DNA of 64,000 bases from Nocardioides marmoriginsengisoli (GCF_003725695.1 NZ_RJSE01000007.1:1068963-1132962), one strand, 5' to 3'. Counted from the stretch's first letter, positions 1 to 8,679 are shown. The notes: a model not told the origin generated them from the letters alone. Made by a program: numbers and translations.

Positions 1-91
1 GGGCCAGGCTCTCGAGGACGGTGAACGCTTCGGCGCTCCCGGAGGGTTCCGGGAGGATGACCGGGTCGGTGGTCGGGATCTTGATCGTCAT
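1..91 (-). CDS. 5' end of an unidentified gene (partial, runs off the window)
   Basis: An ATG at 91 on the minus strand opens 30 codons that reach the window edge; the protein begins MTIKIPTTDPVILPEPSGSA. GGAG sits 7 nt upstream of the ATG. The gene lies 44 nt downstream of the cyclase-family gene and is co-directional with it, so it is probably the next cistron of the same operon. Thirty residues show no motif I can assign. It is too short to be in a list of long reading frames, but the ribosome binding site and operon position make it credible. Confidence 0.55.
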   Translation of the reverse strand, partial: MTIKIPTTDPVILPEPSGSAEAFTVLESLA

Positions 92-135
92 GGTGGAGCT
101 CCGGTTCGGGTGGGGGTGATCGTGCTGCGGTGGCG

Positions 136-1152
136 CTACTTGATCGCGATGGGGTTGAGCGGCGATCCCACGGCTTCGGGGATGTTGAGCGGGGGCGCGA
201 CCAGGAGGAACTCGTAGGTCCCGTCCTCGGCGCAGTCGGTTGCCAGGGCGTCTAGGTTCCAGAGCTCGCCGATCGTGACGCCGAGGTCGCACAGCAGCCG
301 GCGGTGGAGGTCGAAGGGCTTCTCCGGGTCCTCAGCAGGCATCGCCTCGAAGCCGACCGTGTCGGTGGCTGCTGCTGCGACGTCGTGGTCCGCGAACCAC
401 TGGGCGCAGGCCGAACCAGGGCCGGGACAGCCGTTCATGAAGTAGGCGAGCTTCTCCTCGTCGGTGGTCAGGTCCCACCACAGCGCGAGGTACCCGGTGC
501 GGATCAGCACAATGTCACCGGGGGCGATCTCGATGCCCTGGGAGGCGCAGACGGCATCCAGGAGGTCGGGTGTGATGACGTAGCCGGGTTCCAGCGACTG
601 GACGCCCTGGTGCCGGGCCACGTCGAGCAGCACGCCGCGGCCCACGAAGCTCTCCCGCTGGTGGCCGATGTGGTCGAACGGTGCACCGTCCGAGGTGGCG
701 GTGCCGACCCAGTAGCCGTTGTAGAAGCTGTCGTCGACCGGGATGTGCGCCAAGGAGTCCCACTGCGTCGACCCCTGGAGTGCCATGTCCAAGTGGTCGT
801 CGAGGTGCACGTGGCCGGGGAAGAACTCGCTGAACTTGGATCCGGCGAGGACGTCGGAGCCGGAGACGGCGAAGTAGTGCTTCGCCGCCGGCCGTCCGGG
901 CCACCGCGGCGCCGTCGCGTCGATCGGCAGAGCCAGGGAGAAGACGGCGCCCTTGCTCACAGACCGTGCGGCTCGCAACGTCTCGGCGGGCCCGATCAGC
1001 TGGGAGGCTCCGCGCTGGTCGTCGTCACCCCAGCGTCCCCAGTTGTTGACCCCGGGCGGCATGTAGCCGTCGACGACCTTGCCGTGCTCGTCGACGGTGT
1101 ACGCCGGCGGCGCCCACTGCGGGTCGTAGAAACCGAATGAACGTCGTCCCAT
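136..1152 (-). CDS. Cyclase family protein (kynurenine-formamidase-like hydrolase)
   Basis: 338 aa, the length expected for the larger actinobacterial members of the cyclase/kynurenine formamidase-like family (PF04199). Family features are the NNWGRWG opening after about 35 residues, the HVHLDDHLDMALQGSTQWDS block and the GDIVLIRTGY block; in the family such blocks carry His/Asp metal ligands. Members are metal-dependent hydrolases acting on amides, lactones or cyclic substrates. The usual HxGTHxD motif is here a variant (QGSTQWDSLAHIP), common in this long subgroup. AGGAGGA lies 3 nt from the ATG. It follows the acyl-CoA dehydrogenase by 51 nt in a beta-oxidation-like operon. Ring or lactone opening of a pathway intermediate is inference. 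Confidence 0.8.
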   Translation of the reverse strand: MGRRSFGFYDPQWAPPAYTVDEHGKVVDGYMPPGVNNWGRWGDDDQRGASQLIGPAETLRAARSVSKGAVFSLALPIDATAPRWPGRPAAKHYFAVSGSDVLAGSKFSEFFPGHVHLDDHLDMALQGSTQWDSLAHIPVDDSFYNGYWVGTATSDGAPFDHIGHQRESFVGRGVLLDVARHQGVQSLEPGYVITPDLLDAVCASQGIEIAPGDIVLIRTGYLALWWDLTTDEEKLAYFMNGCPGPGSACAQWFADHDVAAAATDTVGFEAMPAEDPEKPFDLHRRLLCDLGVTIGELWNLDALATDCAEDGTYEFLLVAPPLNIPEAVGSPLNPIAIK

Positions 1153-1203
1153 CGTTCCTCCTAGTGTGCGGTGCGGTGCCGGACCTGCTCGCGGATCAGA
1201 GCG

Positions 1204-2343
1204 TCATAGGCCGATCGACTTGCTGATGATCGACTTCATGACCTCGCTCGTGCCGCCGTAGATCCGGCTGACCCGCGCATCGGCGTACAGGCGCGCGATC
1301 GGGTACTCGGTGATGTACCCGTAGCCGCCGAAGAGCTGGAGGCACCGGTCGATGGCGCGGTTCTGGAGCTCGGTGGAGAAAAGTTTCGCCTTGGCGGCGT
1401 CGACGGAGGTGAGTTCGCCTCTCTCATGCCGGGCGAGGGCACGGTCGACCAGCGCCTGGCCGGCCTCGATCTCGGCGGCGACCGCTGCCAGCTCGAACTT
1501 CGAGTTCTGGAAGGTCGCCAGCGGCTTGCCGAAGACCTTGCGCTCCTTGACGTAGTCGATGGTCGTCGCAAGGGCGGCCTGCGCGGCGGCGACGCTGCCC
1601 ACCGCGATCGACAGTCGTTCCTGGGCGAGGTTGCCGGTCAAGTGCTTGAACGCCTGGCCCTCCTCGCCCAGCAGGTTCGCGGCCGGAACCCGCACGTCGT
1701 TGAACGACAGCTCGCAGAGGTCCTGCAGGGGCAGACCGATCTTGGGCAGCCGGCGGCCCTTCTCGAAGCCGGGCATCCCGGCCTCCACGACCAGGAGGCT
1801 GAGTCCTTCGCGCCGGTTCTCCTCCTCGGAGGTACGGGCTACGGTGACGACCAGGTCGGCGTGGGTGCCACCGGTGATGAACGTCTTGGCGCCGTTGACG
1901 ATCCAGCTGTCGCCGTCGCGTCGCGCCGTGGTCCGGATTCCGGCGAGGTCGGACCCGGTGTCGGGCTCGGTCATCGCGATCGCGCTGAACAGCTCACCCG
2001 ACGCAAGACCCGGGAACCAGCGCTCGCGCTGTTCCTGGTTCGCAAACTTGGTGAAGTAAGGGGACACGATGTCCATGTGGCAGCGCAGCGGGCCGAGCGA
2101 GACCAGCGCGCGGGCCGCCTCCTCGACGATGATCGCGTTGTAGAGGAACCCCGGTGCGCCGCCGCCGCCGAACTCCTCCGGCATCCGTACGCCGATGATG
2201 CCTAGCTCGCCGAGGCGGTCGAAGACCTCCCGGGGCACCAGGTCGGTCCACTCCTCGGTGTGCGGGACGACCTCCTTCTCGATGAAGGTCCGCACCATCT
2301 GGCGGAAGTCGTCGTGCTCGGAGCTGAACAATTCGCGTTCCAT
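1204..2343 (-). CDS. Acyl-CoA dehydrogenase
   Basis: About 379 aa, normal length for the FAD-dependent acyl-CoA dehydrogenase family: an N-terminal helical domain (EHDDFRQMVRTFIEKEVVPH), the mid-domain signature FSAIAMTEPDTGSDLAGIRTTA that contacts flavin and substrate, and a C-terminal domain ending QLFGGYGYITEYPIARLYADARVSRIYGGTSEVMK. It should introduce a 2,3-double bond into an acyl-CoA and pass electrons to ETF. I start at the ATG (2343), where AAGGAA sits 10 nt upstream; a GTG at 2352, overlapping the ligase stop, would add three residues. Its gene directly follows the CoA ligase, as in an activation and dehydrogenation module. The true substrate is unknown. Confidence 0.9.
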   Translation of the reverse strand: MERELFSSEHDDFRQMVRTFIEKEVVPHTEEWTDLVPREVFDRLGELGIIGVRMPEEFGGGGAPGFLYNAIIVEEAARALVSLGPLRCHMDIVSPYFTKFANQEQRERWFPGLASGELFSAIAMTEPDTGSDLAGIRTTARRDGDSWIVNGAKTFITGGTHADLVVTVARTSEEENRREGLSLLVVEAGMPGFEKGRRLPKIGLPLQDLCELSFNDVRVPAANLLGEEGQAFKHLTGNLAQERLSIAVGSVAAAQAALATTIDYVKERKVFGKPLATFQNSKFELAAVAAEIEAGQALVDRALARHERGELTSVDAAKAKLFSTELQNRAIDRCLQLFGGYGYITEYPIARLYADARVSRIYGGTSEVMKSIISKSIGL

Positions 2344-2348
2344 GACGC

Positions 2349-3983
2349 TCACTTTCCTTGGGCTGTGCTGGTGGTGGCGCGTTCACGTGCCTTCCGGCCA
2401 CGGGGGCCGATGTCGACGGTGTGCTCGGTGATCCCCTCGGAGCGGAGGACGTCCTTGCGCACCTTCTCGTTGGCTGTCTTCGGCAGCGCGGTCCGAACGT
2501 CGTAGAACCGCGGTACGGCGAAGTAGGGGAGGAGCTCCTCGCAGTGGCGGGCGAGGTCGTCCACGTCGATCGTCTGGCCGTCCTCGGCGACGACCGCGAC
2601 CATGACCTCGTCCTCGGAGAGCTCGGACGGCACGGCGTACACCGCCGACTCGGCGACCTGCGGGTGCATCAGCACGACGGTCTCGACCTCGAAGCTGGAG
2701 ATGTTCTCGCCGAACCGGCGCAGAGCGTCCTTCTTACGGTCGATGAATCGGAACCATCCGTCGGAGTCCATCGCCAGCACGTCACCGGTGTGGAACCACA
2801 GGTTGCGCCAGGTCTCGACCGTCGCGGTCGGGCTGTCCCAATAGCCCACCATCATGCTGTCGGGGACGTGCGGCCTGATGACCAGCTCGCCAGGGGTGCC
2901 GGGAGCAACCTCCCCGTCGTTGTCGTCGACCACCCGGCAGTCGAAGTCCGGGTGCGCCTTGCCGCAGTAGCCGGGGCGTCCGTGCTCGTCGGGCGGTGTA
3001 CCGATCACCACGGAGGCGTCGGTGCTGCCGTACAGGGAGACGACGCGCAGGCCGAACCGTTCCTCGAAGAGGTTGTAGATGTCGGCTGTCGGGGTGGGGA
3101 CCGAGACGGCGACGCGCACCTGGTTGCGGGCGTCCTCCTCCGACGGCGGTGCGTTCCACAGGATCGGCACCATCGATCCGAGCAGGTTGATGGCGGTCGC
3201 CCCGGTCTCCCGGACGTCCTTCCAGTACGTCGCGGCCGAGAAGCGTTCGGAGATGATTACCGTGCCCCCGAGCCGGAACATCGGCAGCAGGGTGGAGGCG
3301 ATCGCGTTCGCGTGGAAGAACGGCAGGCAGGTGAACGCGACGTCGTCGCCGCGGAACTGGGCCAGCCAGGACGACTTCTCGGAGAACGCGACCAGCGAGG
3401 TGTGGCTATGGGTCACGCCCTTCGACGGACCGGTCGTGCCCGAGGTATAGAGAATCGAGGCGGTGTCCCGCTCGTCGACCGGCACCAGCGGCGCGACCGG
3501 GGCCTTCGCGAAGGCCGCTTGGTAGTCGATCGTCCCGGCAGCGCCGGGATCGTCGACCACGAGGATCCGCGCCGGGCTGCCGATGGCATCGGCGGCGGTC
3601 CTGACGACTTCGAGCATCTGCTTCTCGACGACGACGACCTGGGGGACGGTCTCCTGGAGCTGGTGCTCCAGCATGGGTCCGCGGAGGCTGATGTTCAGCG
3701 GCACCGAGATCGCGCCGATCCGGGCGATCCCGAAGAACGCGTCGATGAACTCGATCCGGTTAGTCAGCATGATCGCGACCCGGTCGCCGGCGGACGTGCC
3801 CAGGTCGGCCAGGACGGTGGCGCACCGTCCGGCCCGTTCGATGAGCTCGGTCGCGGTGTAGCCACGCTCGCCGTGCAGGTGCAGGACCTGCTTCCCGGGC
3901 GAGAGCTTCTCGGCCAGCTCAAGCGACCCGTGCACGGTCCTCAGGTCCGGCGATCGTCCCGGGGCGGGGGAGGAGGTGCTCAT
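2349..3983 (-). CDS. AMP-forming acyl-CoA ligase
   Basis: 544 aa, ANL superfamily. The P-loop-like motif SILYTSGTTGPSKGVTHSH, the later VSLYGSTDASVVIG (acyl-adenylate site), WFHTGDVLAMDSDGWFRFIDRKKD (hinge) and a C-terminal Lys in KTANEKVRKD are all present. It activates a carboxylic acid to its CoA thioester at the expense of ATP. I start at the ATG (3983) whose ATGA overlaps the stop of the upstream crotonase; GGAG lies 8 nt before it. A longer frame upstream is only read-through into the other gene. The substrate cannot be read from the sequence; the operon suggests a cyclic or branched acid. Confidence 0.9.
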   Translation of the reverse strand: MSTSSPAPGRSPDLRTVHGSLELAEKLSPGKQVLHLHGERGYTATELIERAGRCATVLADLGTSAGDRVAIMLTNRIEFIDAFFGIARIGAISVPLNISLRGPMLEHQLQETVPQVVVVEKQMLEVVRTAADAIGSPARILVVDDPGAAGTIDYQAAFAKAPVAPLVPVDERDTASILYTSGTTGPSKGVTHSHTSLVAFSEKSSWLAQFRGDDVAFTCLPFFHANAIASTLLPMFRLGGTVIISERFSAATYWKDVRETGATAINLLGSMVPILWNAPPSEEDARNQVRVAVSVPTPTADIYNLFEERFGLRVVSLYGSTDASVVIGTPPDEHGRPGYCGKAHPDFDCRVVDDNDGEVAPGTPGELVIRPHVPDSMMVGYWDSPTATVETWRNLWFHTGDVLAMDSDGWFRFIDRKKDALRRFGENISSFEVETVVLMHPQVAESAVYAVPSELSEDEVMVAVVAEDGQTIDVDDLARHCEELLPYFAVPRFYDVRTALPKTANEKVRKDVLRSEGITEHTVDIGPRGRKARERATTSTAQGK

Positions 3984-4786
3984 GAGTCGTGCTCCGGTGT
4001 CTCGGTGGCGGTGAGCCACGGTGGGGGGGTCTTGTCCACGAAGGCCCTCAGGCCTGCGTGGCCGTCGCCGTCGACGGCCGCTTCCATCAGCGGTCGCGCC
4101 GACGGGATGGTGGTACCTGCGTTGAGCATCTGCTTGTAGGCGCTCTGCGCGCGGGGAGCGGCTCGCTGCAGCTCGTCGACGATCCGGGCCGTCTCGGCCT
4201 CCAGGTCCTCGGCGACCGAGGTGACGAGCCCCCAGGCAGCGGCTGTCTCGGCATCGATCATCGCTCCGGTGAGAAGCAGGTAGCGGGCGCGGGCCTGGCC
4301 GATGATCGGCGGCAGCAGTGCCGCTGCGATCGAGTCGGCGAGTCCGACGCGTGCCTCCGGGATGGCGAAGCGGGATCCCGGCGTGGCGATCGTGATGTCG
4401 GCGCACGCCGCGAGCAGCATGCCGCCGGCGACGCAGAGTCCGTCCACGGCAGCGATCACCGGCTTGGGGCAGGTAAGGATCGCGTGGAACGGCAGCGGCT
4501 CGTCGTAGTTGGCCTCGAAGTTGCTCAGGAAGTGCTCCCGGCCGCCGTCGAGGAGGCCCAGGAAGATCGACAGGTCGCCACCGACCCCGAACGCTCCCGG
4601 AGTGCCCCGGAGCACCACCGCGCGGACGTCCTCACGCGCGCCTGCGAGGGTGACACCGCGCTTGACCGCGTCGTACACGGTCGGTGAGAACGCGTTGCGG
4701 ACGTGGGCCCTCGACACCTGGATGTCGAAGACCCCGCCCCCGACCGTCCACAGACAGTCGGGGGTGCCGGAGTCGACGCCGGTCAT
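3980..4786 (-). CDS. Enoyl-CoA hydratase/isomerase family protein (crotonase fold)
   Basis: 268 aa, standard crotonase length. The oxyanion-hole elements GTPGAFGVGGDLS and DGLCVAGGMLLAACADITIATPGSRFAIPEARVGL are clear. The first catalytic Glu position of classical hydratases is replaced around GGMLLA (no Glu), while the PEA motif keeps a possible acid residue. It may therefore be an isomerase, hydrolase or atypical hydratase rather than a plain enoyl-CoA hydratase. The start (4786) shares ATGA with the alpha/beta hydrolase stop. It is coupled to the CoA ligase downstream. Confidence 0.85.
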   Translation of the reverse strand: MTGVDSGTPDCLWTVGGGVFDIQVSRAHVRNAFSPTVYDAVKRGVTLAGAREDVRAVVLRGTPGAFGVGGDLSIFLGLLDGGREHFLSNFEANYDEPLPFHAILTCPKPVIAAVDGLCVAGGMLLAACADITIATPGSRFAIPEARVGLADSIAAALLPPIIGQARARYLLLTGAMIDAETAAAWGLVTSVAEDLEAETARIVDELQRAAPRAQSAYKQMLNAGTTIPSARPLMEAAVDGDGHAGLRAFVDKTPPPWLTATETPEHDS

Positions 4787-5694
4787 GCCGACCCTGCGGT
4801 GACCCACTCCACCACGAGGTCGTTGACAACCTCGGGCTTCTCCAGGTGCAGGAAATGTCCGACCCCGTCGATGAACTTCAACTCGCCGTGCTCGCCGAGG
4901 GCGCCGTCGGCTGCCTTCGCCAGGCGTGCCGGGAAGACGCCGTCGTCCGTGCCGTGCAGGTACCGGATCGGCACCTGGAACGGACCGTCGCCCGCGGCCT
5001 GCTCGGCTGCGTACTTCTCCAGGTGGTAATCGGCGTTCAGGCGTGCCTTGAAGATGCCCCGGGTCGCTGCCCAGAGGTTCTCGGGCTTGGCCAGCGTCTG
5101 CTGGAGGTACTCCATGTCCTCGGTCGAGTCGTAGCCCGCCGAGAAGTAGTCCCAGATCGACTTGAGCCACCCGTACGGGTCGCGCTCCAGGATCGCGTCG
5201 GCGGTGTCGGTCTGCAGCATGAAGATGTAGTAGATGCGCCGGATCATGTCGTAGTCGAGGAAGGCGTCGGCCAGGACGCCGTGCGGTGCGGCGGCCATCG
5301 TGACGGCCCGCTTCCAGCGGTCGGGCGCGAGGTCGATCGCGCCGTAGGTGGCCAGGGCGCCCATGTCGCTGCCGACGATGACGGCGTCACCGTCGCCGCC
5401 GAGCGCCTCGTGGAGCCCGATGGCGTCCGACACCATGGCGCCGACCTGGTAGCCGCCGTCGGGCGGCAGGTCTGCGTTGTAGCCGCGGAGGTACGGAGCC
5501 ACGACCCGGAAGCCGGCATCGGCCAGCCGGGGCATCAGGTGGCGCCAGGTGTGGGGCGTGTCCGGGAAGCCGTGGATGCACAGGGCCAACGGGCCGCTGC
5601 CGAGCTCGAAGTAGTCGACATCCATGTCGTTCACGCGGACGGTCTTCTGGTCGAAGTTCACTGCGGTGCCCTTTCCGTTGGTGGTGGCGGTCAC
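4783..5694 (-). CDS. Alpha/beta hydrolase of the epoxide hydrolase / haloalkane dehalogenase type
   Basis: 303 aa. The oxyanion motif HGFPDTPHTW (residue 41 on) and the nucleophile elbow G108-S-D110-M-G112 show an Asp, not a Ser, as nucleophile, which in this superfamily marks epoxide hydrolases and dehalogenases. The catalytic His is H280 in GVGHFLHLEKP, and a likely acid lies in LHGTDDGVFPA. A GTG start at 5694 overlaps the stop of the upstream gene (GTGA). Chemistry on an epoxide, halide or related electrophile inside a CoA-thioester operon is a family-based inference; plain esterase activity would need a Ser. Confidence 0.8.
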   Translation of the reverse strand: MTATTNGKGTAVNFDQKTVRVNDMDVDYFELGSGPLALCIHGFPDTPHTWRHLMPRLADAGFRVVAPYLRGYNADLPPDGGYQVGAMVSDAIGLHEALGGDGDAVIVGSDMGALATYGAIDLAPDRWKRAVTMAAAPHGVLADAFLDYDMIRRIYYIFMLQTDTADAILERDPYGWLKSIWDYFSAGYDSTEDMEYLQQTLAKPENLWAATRGIFKARLNADYHLEKYAAEQAAGDGPFQVPIRYLHGTDDGVFPARLAKAADGALGEHGELKFIDGVGHFLHLEKPEVVNDLVVEWVTAGSA

Positions 5695-6560
5695 GAGACG
5701 CGGCCGTTGAAGTCGATGTAGGTCCGGGAGCCGCCCCAGAGCTGGCCCGACGCTGCGAGCTCGTGGAGGATCGTCAGGGACTGCTGGACCAGGGGCTCGT
5801 CGGTGTGGACGAAGGCTACGTAGCCCCAGACGTCCTCGAGCGGCGTGCCCGCTGCTCCGGGAGACCGGACGATCCCGGCGAACCCGGGGAGGTGGCGCAC
5901 GAGGAGGCTGATGTCCGGGTTGGTGATCGCGTCTTCGGGCGTACCGGTCAGGTAGGCGAGGGCGAGCACGCTGCCGCAGTCGCGAGGTGCGCGCTTGACC
6001 CGACGTGCGAAAGCCTCGGGCTGGAGCAGGCTCTCCGCGAGCAGGTGCTGGTGGCTGTGGCCGTACGCGTGGAACGAGAGGTCGGCGGGAACCGGCCAGT
6101 GCGACGGGCTGTCCAGCACGCTGGTGCAGCGCAGGCCGTCAGGGTCGCCCTCGACCGTGACGTGGCCGGCGCCGGAACGGATGCCGGCCAGGTCCAAGGC
6201 CTCGCGGGCGAGCCGGGACACGGCTTCGCGCTCGGCGCTGTCCGGGACCGTGATGCGGTGCCGCAGCACGGTCGGACGGTCGGGATCGACCCGGTGGCGA
6301 TACACGGCCTGGACGACGTGGTCGCCGTCGAGGCTGACGGTGTCCACGCCGTACCGGTCCGTGCCGCTCCACGACCCACGGGCTACCGGCGTCGTGGTCG
6401 CGCCGTCGGGAACCACGGGCTCCTGGCCGTCGGTCGGGGTGACCCTGACCGCGCCGCTGTCCGGACTGGTCGACGTGGTGACATCGGCGCCGTACTCGCG
6501 GAACGCAGTGACGAAGTCACCGGGGCCGTTGGGTCCGTGCTGAAGGACGAACGTGCTCAT
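5691..6560 (-). CDS. ATP-grasp-like C-terminal half protein, probably non-catalytic (tentative)
   Basis: 289 aa. From about residue 60 the order of motifs matches the C-terminal half of stand-alone ATP-grasp ligases: GTDRYGVDTVSLDGDHVV, then LDLAGIRSGAGHVTVEGDPDGLRC, FHAYGHSHQHLLAESLLQPEAF, and a late GYVAFVHTDEPLV segment. The N-terminal half and ATP lid are missing, and the place where such enzymes show a metal-binding E-x-N/G-x-R reads TSVLDSPSHWP, so ATP-dependent ligation is unlikely. It could be a binding or scaffolding protein for the neighbouring flavoprotein. ATG 6560 overlaps the flavoprotein stop (ATGA). The family call is by eye and uncertain. Confidence 0.45.
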   Translation of the reverse strand: MSTFVLQHGPNGPGDFVTAFREYGADVTTSTSPDSGAVRVTPTDGQEPVVPDGATTTPVARGSWSGTDRYGVDTVSLDGDHVVQAVYRHRVDPDRPTVLRHRITVPDSAEREAVSRLAREALDLAGIRSGAGHVTVEGDPDGLRCTSVLDSPSHWPVPADLSFHAYGHSHQHLLAESLLQPEAFARRVKRAPRDCGSVLALAYLTGTPEDAITNPDISLLVRHLPGFAGIVRSPGAAGTPLEDVWGYVAFVHTDEPLVQQSLTILHELAASGQLWGGSRTYIDFNGRVS

Positions 6561-8086
6561 GCTCCTACCGCCATTCGGGTCTGGATTGCGCCGTAGGTCG
6601 GCGCGATCTCCTCGACGTTGCCAACCTCGCCGTCCACGAGCATCGCCGCGACGTGCGGTGCCTGCGCGGCCGCGAGCATGATCACGTGGGCGAAGGGGTA
6701 GCGCTGGCCGCAGGCCGCGCCGATCGCCCAGATCCGCTCCGCCTCGCCGTTCCCCCGGAGGTCCAGGCGCAGGTCCTTGGTCAGGCCGACGAGGGTGTCC
6801 TCGCCGATGGCGCCGTCGTGGGTGAACCGGATCGTCCGCCCGTCGTCGGTGACGAAGCGCGGGAAGTGGAATCCGCTCGTCGAGACGATGTAGTCGAAAC
6901 GTTCGACGGTCCCGTCGTTCCAGGTGACGTCGAACCCGTTGTCGGCCTCGAGCACCTTCTCGACGAACACGTCCTTGATCAGGGTGCGTCCGGCCTTGAT
7001 GTTGGCCACCAGGTTGCGGGCCGTCAGGACCGGGAGCGCGTTCACGTAGTGCGTCAGGATCGGGTACGCCAGCGGCATCAGCTTCGCGCGGGCGTCCGGA
7101 CCCCACGGGCCCACCAGGGAGTTCAGGGTGAAGAGGCCTTCGTAGGTGAGGTCGGCCCACCGGGTGTCACCGCTGACCGCCTGGGTCAGCTCGGCCTCGA
7201 GGCGCGACAGCGTGTCGGGTGCCTCGGACACGATCTGCTGGGTCAGCTCACGGCCTTCGCCGGCCGTGAGGACGTCGTCGACCAGGTACTGGGTCACCTT
7301 CGACACGATCTCCGGGTCCTCCGGGTCGAGGGCGAGCCACTTCTCGCGGTCCAGCTTGGCCTCGGCCGGCACGCTGCACCGGTCGCGGACCGCCGAGAGG
7401 CGTCCGCTCGGAGAGGTGGCGACGACCGTGTGGCCGTCGCGGCACAGCATCGCCATCGTGTCCTGGGCGCTGGATCGGACGCCGAGGACGAGCACCCGCG
7501 ACTCCGGTTCCAGCTCGCGCACCCGGGACGCCGGGTAGCTACCGCGGAGCAGGCGCTCGTTGCCCTCGTACTGCTCGACGAGCGGGGCGAGCTTCGGGGT
7601 CTTGAGGCCCACGCAGAGGACGACGTCGGTGGCGGTGAGCACGTCGCCGCTGCTCAGGGCGACCTGGTAGCCGTCCCCGGTCTGGGTGACCGACTCGGCG
7701 AGGCTCTCGACCACCCGTACGAGGGTGCCGGCACGCTCGGCCTCGTCGCGGAACTGCTGGAAGCGGTCACGGCAGTACTGCCCGAACAGGAAGCGCGGCA
7801 GGTGGTCGTCGAGGCCGACGGGCCAGCCACGGTCGACCAGGTAGTCCAGGAAGTCCGCGCGGGCCGTGTCGTCCAGGTACATGAACCCGGTGGGGGTGTT
7901 GCACAGCAGGATCGGGTCGCTGGCGAACAGGTCGCCGTACACGTTGCCGAGTCCGACGGGGATCGGGTCGACCACAGTGATCTCGGCGATCGGGCCGCGC
8001 CTGACCAGCGCGCCGAACGCCGAGACGCCGGCTGGTCCTCCGCCGACGATCACGACGCGGTTCGACTTGTCGTAGGACGGGTTCAT
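6557..8086 (-). CDS. FAD/NAD(P)-binding protein (NAD_binding_9 type flavoprotein)
   Basis: About 509 aa. An N-terminal dinucleotide fold opens VVIVGGGPAGVSAFGALVRRG and is followed by VVDPIPVGLGNVYG and the CNTPTGFMYLDD segment typical of PF13454 proteins; a second nucleotide fold follows (ESRVLVLGVRSSAQDTMAML). Such proteins are predicted flavin-dependent oxidoreductases, a few acting as hydroxylases; the substrate is unknown. I prefer the ATG at 8086, 7 nt from GAGGGA, over the ATG at 8092 that abuts the ribosome site. It is the first gene of the minus operon, behind the promoter at 8173-8200. Confidence 0.75.
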   Translation of the reverse strand: MNPSYDKSNRVVIVGGGPAGVSAFGALVRRGPIAEITVVDPIPVGLGNVYGDLFASDPILLCNTPTGFMYLDDTARADFLDYLVDRGWPVGLDDHLPRFLFGQYCRDRFQQFRDEAERAGTLVRVVESLAESVTQTGDGYQVALSSGDVLTATDVVLCVGLKTPKLAPLVEQYEGNERLLRGSYPASRVRELEPESRVLVLGVRSSAQDTMAMLCRDGHTVVATSPSGRLSAVRDRCSVPAEAKLDREKWLALDPEDPEIVSKVTQYLVDDVLTAGEGRELTQQIVSEAPDTLSRLEAELTQAVSGDTRWADLTYEGLFTLNSLVGPWGPDARAKLMPLAYPILTHYVNALPVLTARNLVANIKAGRTLIKDVFVEKVLEADNGFDVTWNDGTVERFDYIVSTSGFHFPRFVTDDGRTIRFTHDGAIGEDTLVGLTKDLRLDLRGNGEAERIWAIGAACGQRYPFAHVIMLAAAQAPHVAAMLVDGEVGNVEEIAPTYGAIQTRMAVGA

Positions 8087-8160
8087 CCGCATTCCCTCAC
8101 GGTTGCCGGGGGTGAGCCGGGGGTCGGGTCGACTGCCAAGGATGTAACGGCAGTCACATT

Positions 8161-8200
8161 AATATAGCAAACGGTATATTGGGTGGAGCTGACGTGTCAA
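8161..8200 (-). promoter_or_regulatory. Sigma-70-type promoter with palindromic operator for the 8.1-0 kb operon
   Basis: On the minus strand TTGACA (8200-8195) and TATACC (8178-8173) are 16 nt apart. The -10 lies inside an AT-rich inverted repeat (8161-8180) with arms AATATA and TATATT, unusual in this GC-rich DNA. This is the layout of a repressor site over a promoter. The leader would be about 80 nt. The binding regulator is not identifiable. Confidence 0.5.
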
Positions 8201-8214
8201 CGGCCGCGAGGTGA

Positions 8215-8679
8215 TCAGTTCTGCGGGCGGGCGTGGTACAGGTAGGCGCTGGTCATCTGCTGGACCACGTCACCGTGCTGGTTGCGGATCCGGCGGTCGA
8301 ACGTGACGACACCCTTGCCGCCCTTGCTCGCCGCCTTCACTGCCACGACCTCCTGCTCGAGGTGGATCGTGTCGCCGTTCTTGACCGACTTGAGCATCTT
8401 CCAGTCGTCGACGCCGAGTAGCGCGATGAGGGTGCCTTCGTTGAGCCCGGACGCGTAGCCGAGCCCGGCCGCGATCGCGTAGACGAGCGGGCCGTGCGCG
8501 ATGGGCTCGCCGAACGGTGACTCCTTGCAGTACTCCCAGTTCGTGTGCACCTCGTTGAAGTCACCCGACAGGCAGGAGAAATTCACGATGTCGGTCGTGG
8601 TGACGGTGCGCTTGCCGGTGGTGAAGACGTCGCCCACGGAGAAGTCGTCGAAGTGCTTGCCACGAGGTTCGTTGGTCAC
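8215..8679 (-). CDS. MaoC-like (R)-specific enoyl-CoA hydratase
   Basis: 154 aa, a single hot-dog fold domain. The catalytic hydratase-2 motif is visible as FSCLSGDFNEVHTNWEYCKESPFGEPIAHGPLVYAIAAG, with the Asp/His pair (D..N..H) expected for hydration of trans-2-enoyl-CoA. GTG 8679 overlaps the upstream stop (GTGA) and has AGGAA 5 nt upstream. It is the last gene of a three-gene operon with a DUF35 protein and a thiolase, a trio typical of actinobacterial steroid or side-chain CoA catabolism. Confidence 0.85.
   Translation of the reverse strand: MTNEPRGKHFDDFSVGDVFTTGKRTVTTTDIVNFSCLSGDFNEVHTNWEYCKESPFGEPIAHGPLVYAIAAGLGYASGLNEGTLIALLGVDDWKMLKSVKNGDTIHLEQEVVAVKAASKGGKGVVTFDRRIRNQHGDVVQQMTSAYLYHARPQN

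Noticed and set aside
2358-4139. 593-codon plus-strand open frame opposite the CoA ligase and crotonase genes
   Set aside because: It is the antisense of two well-supported genes, has Arg/Gly/Val-rich shadow composition, and matches no family.
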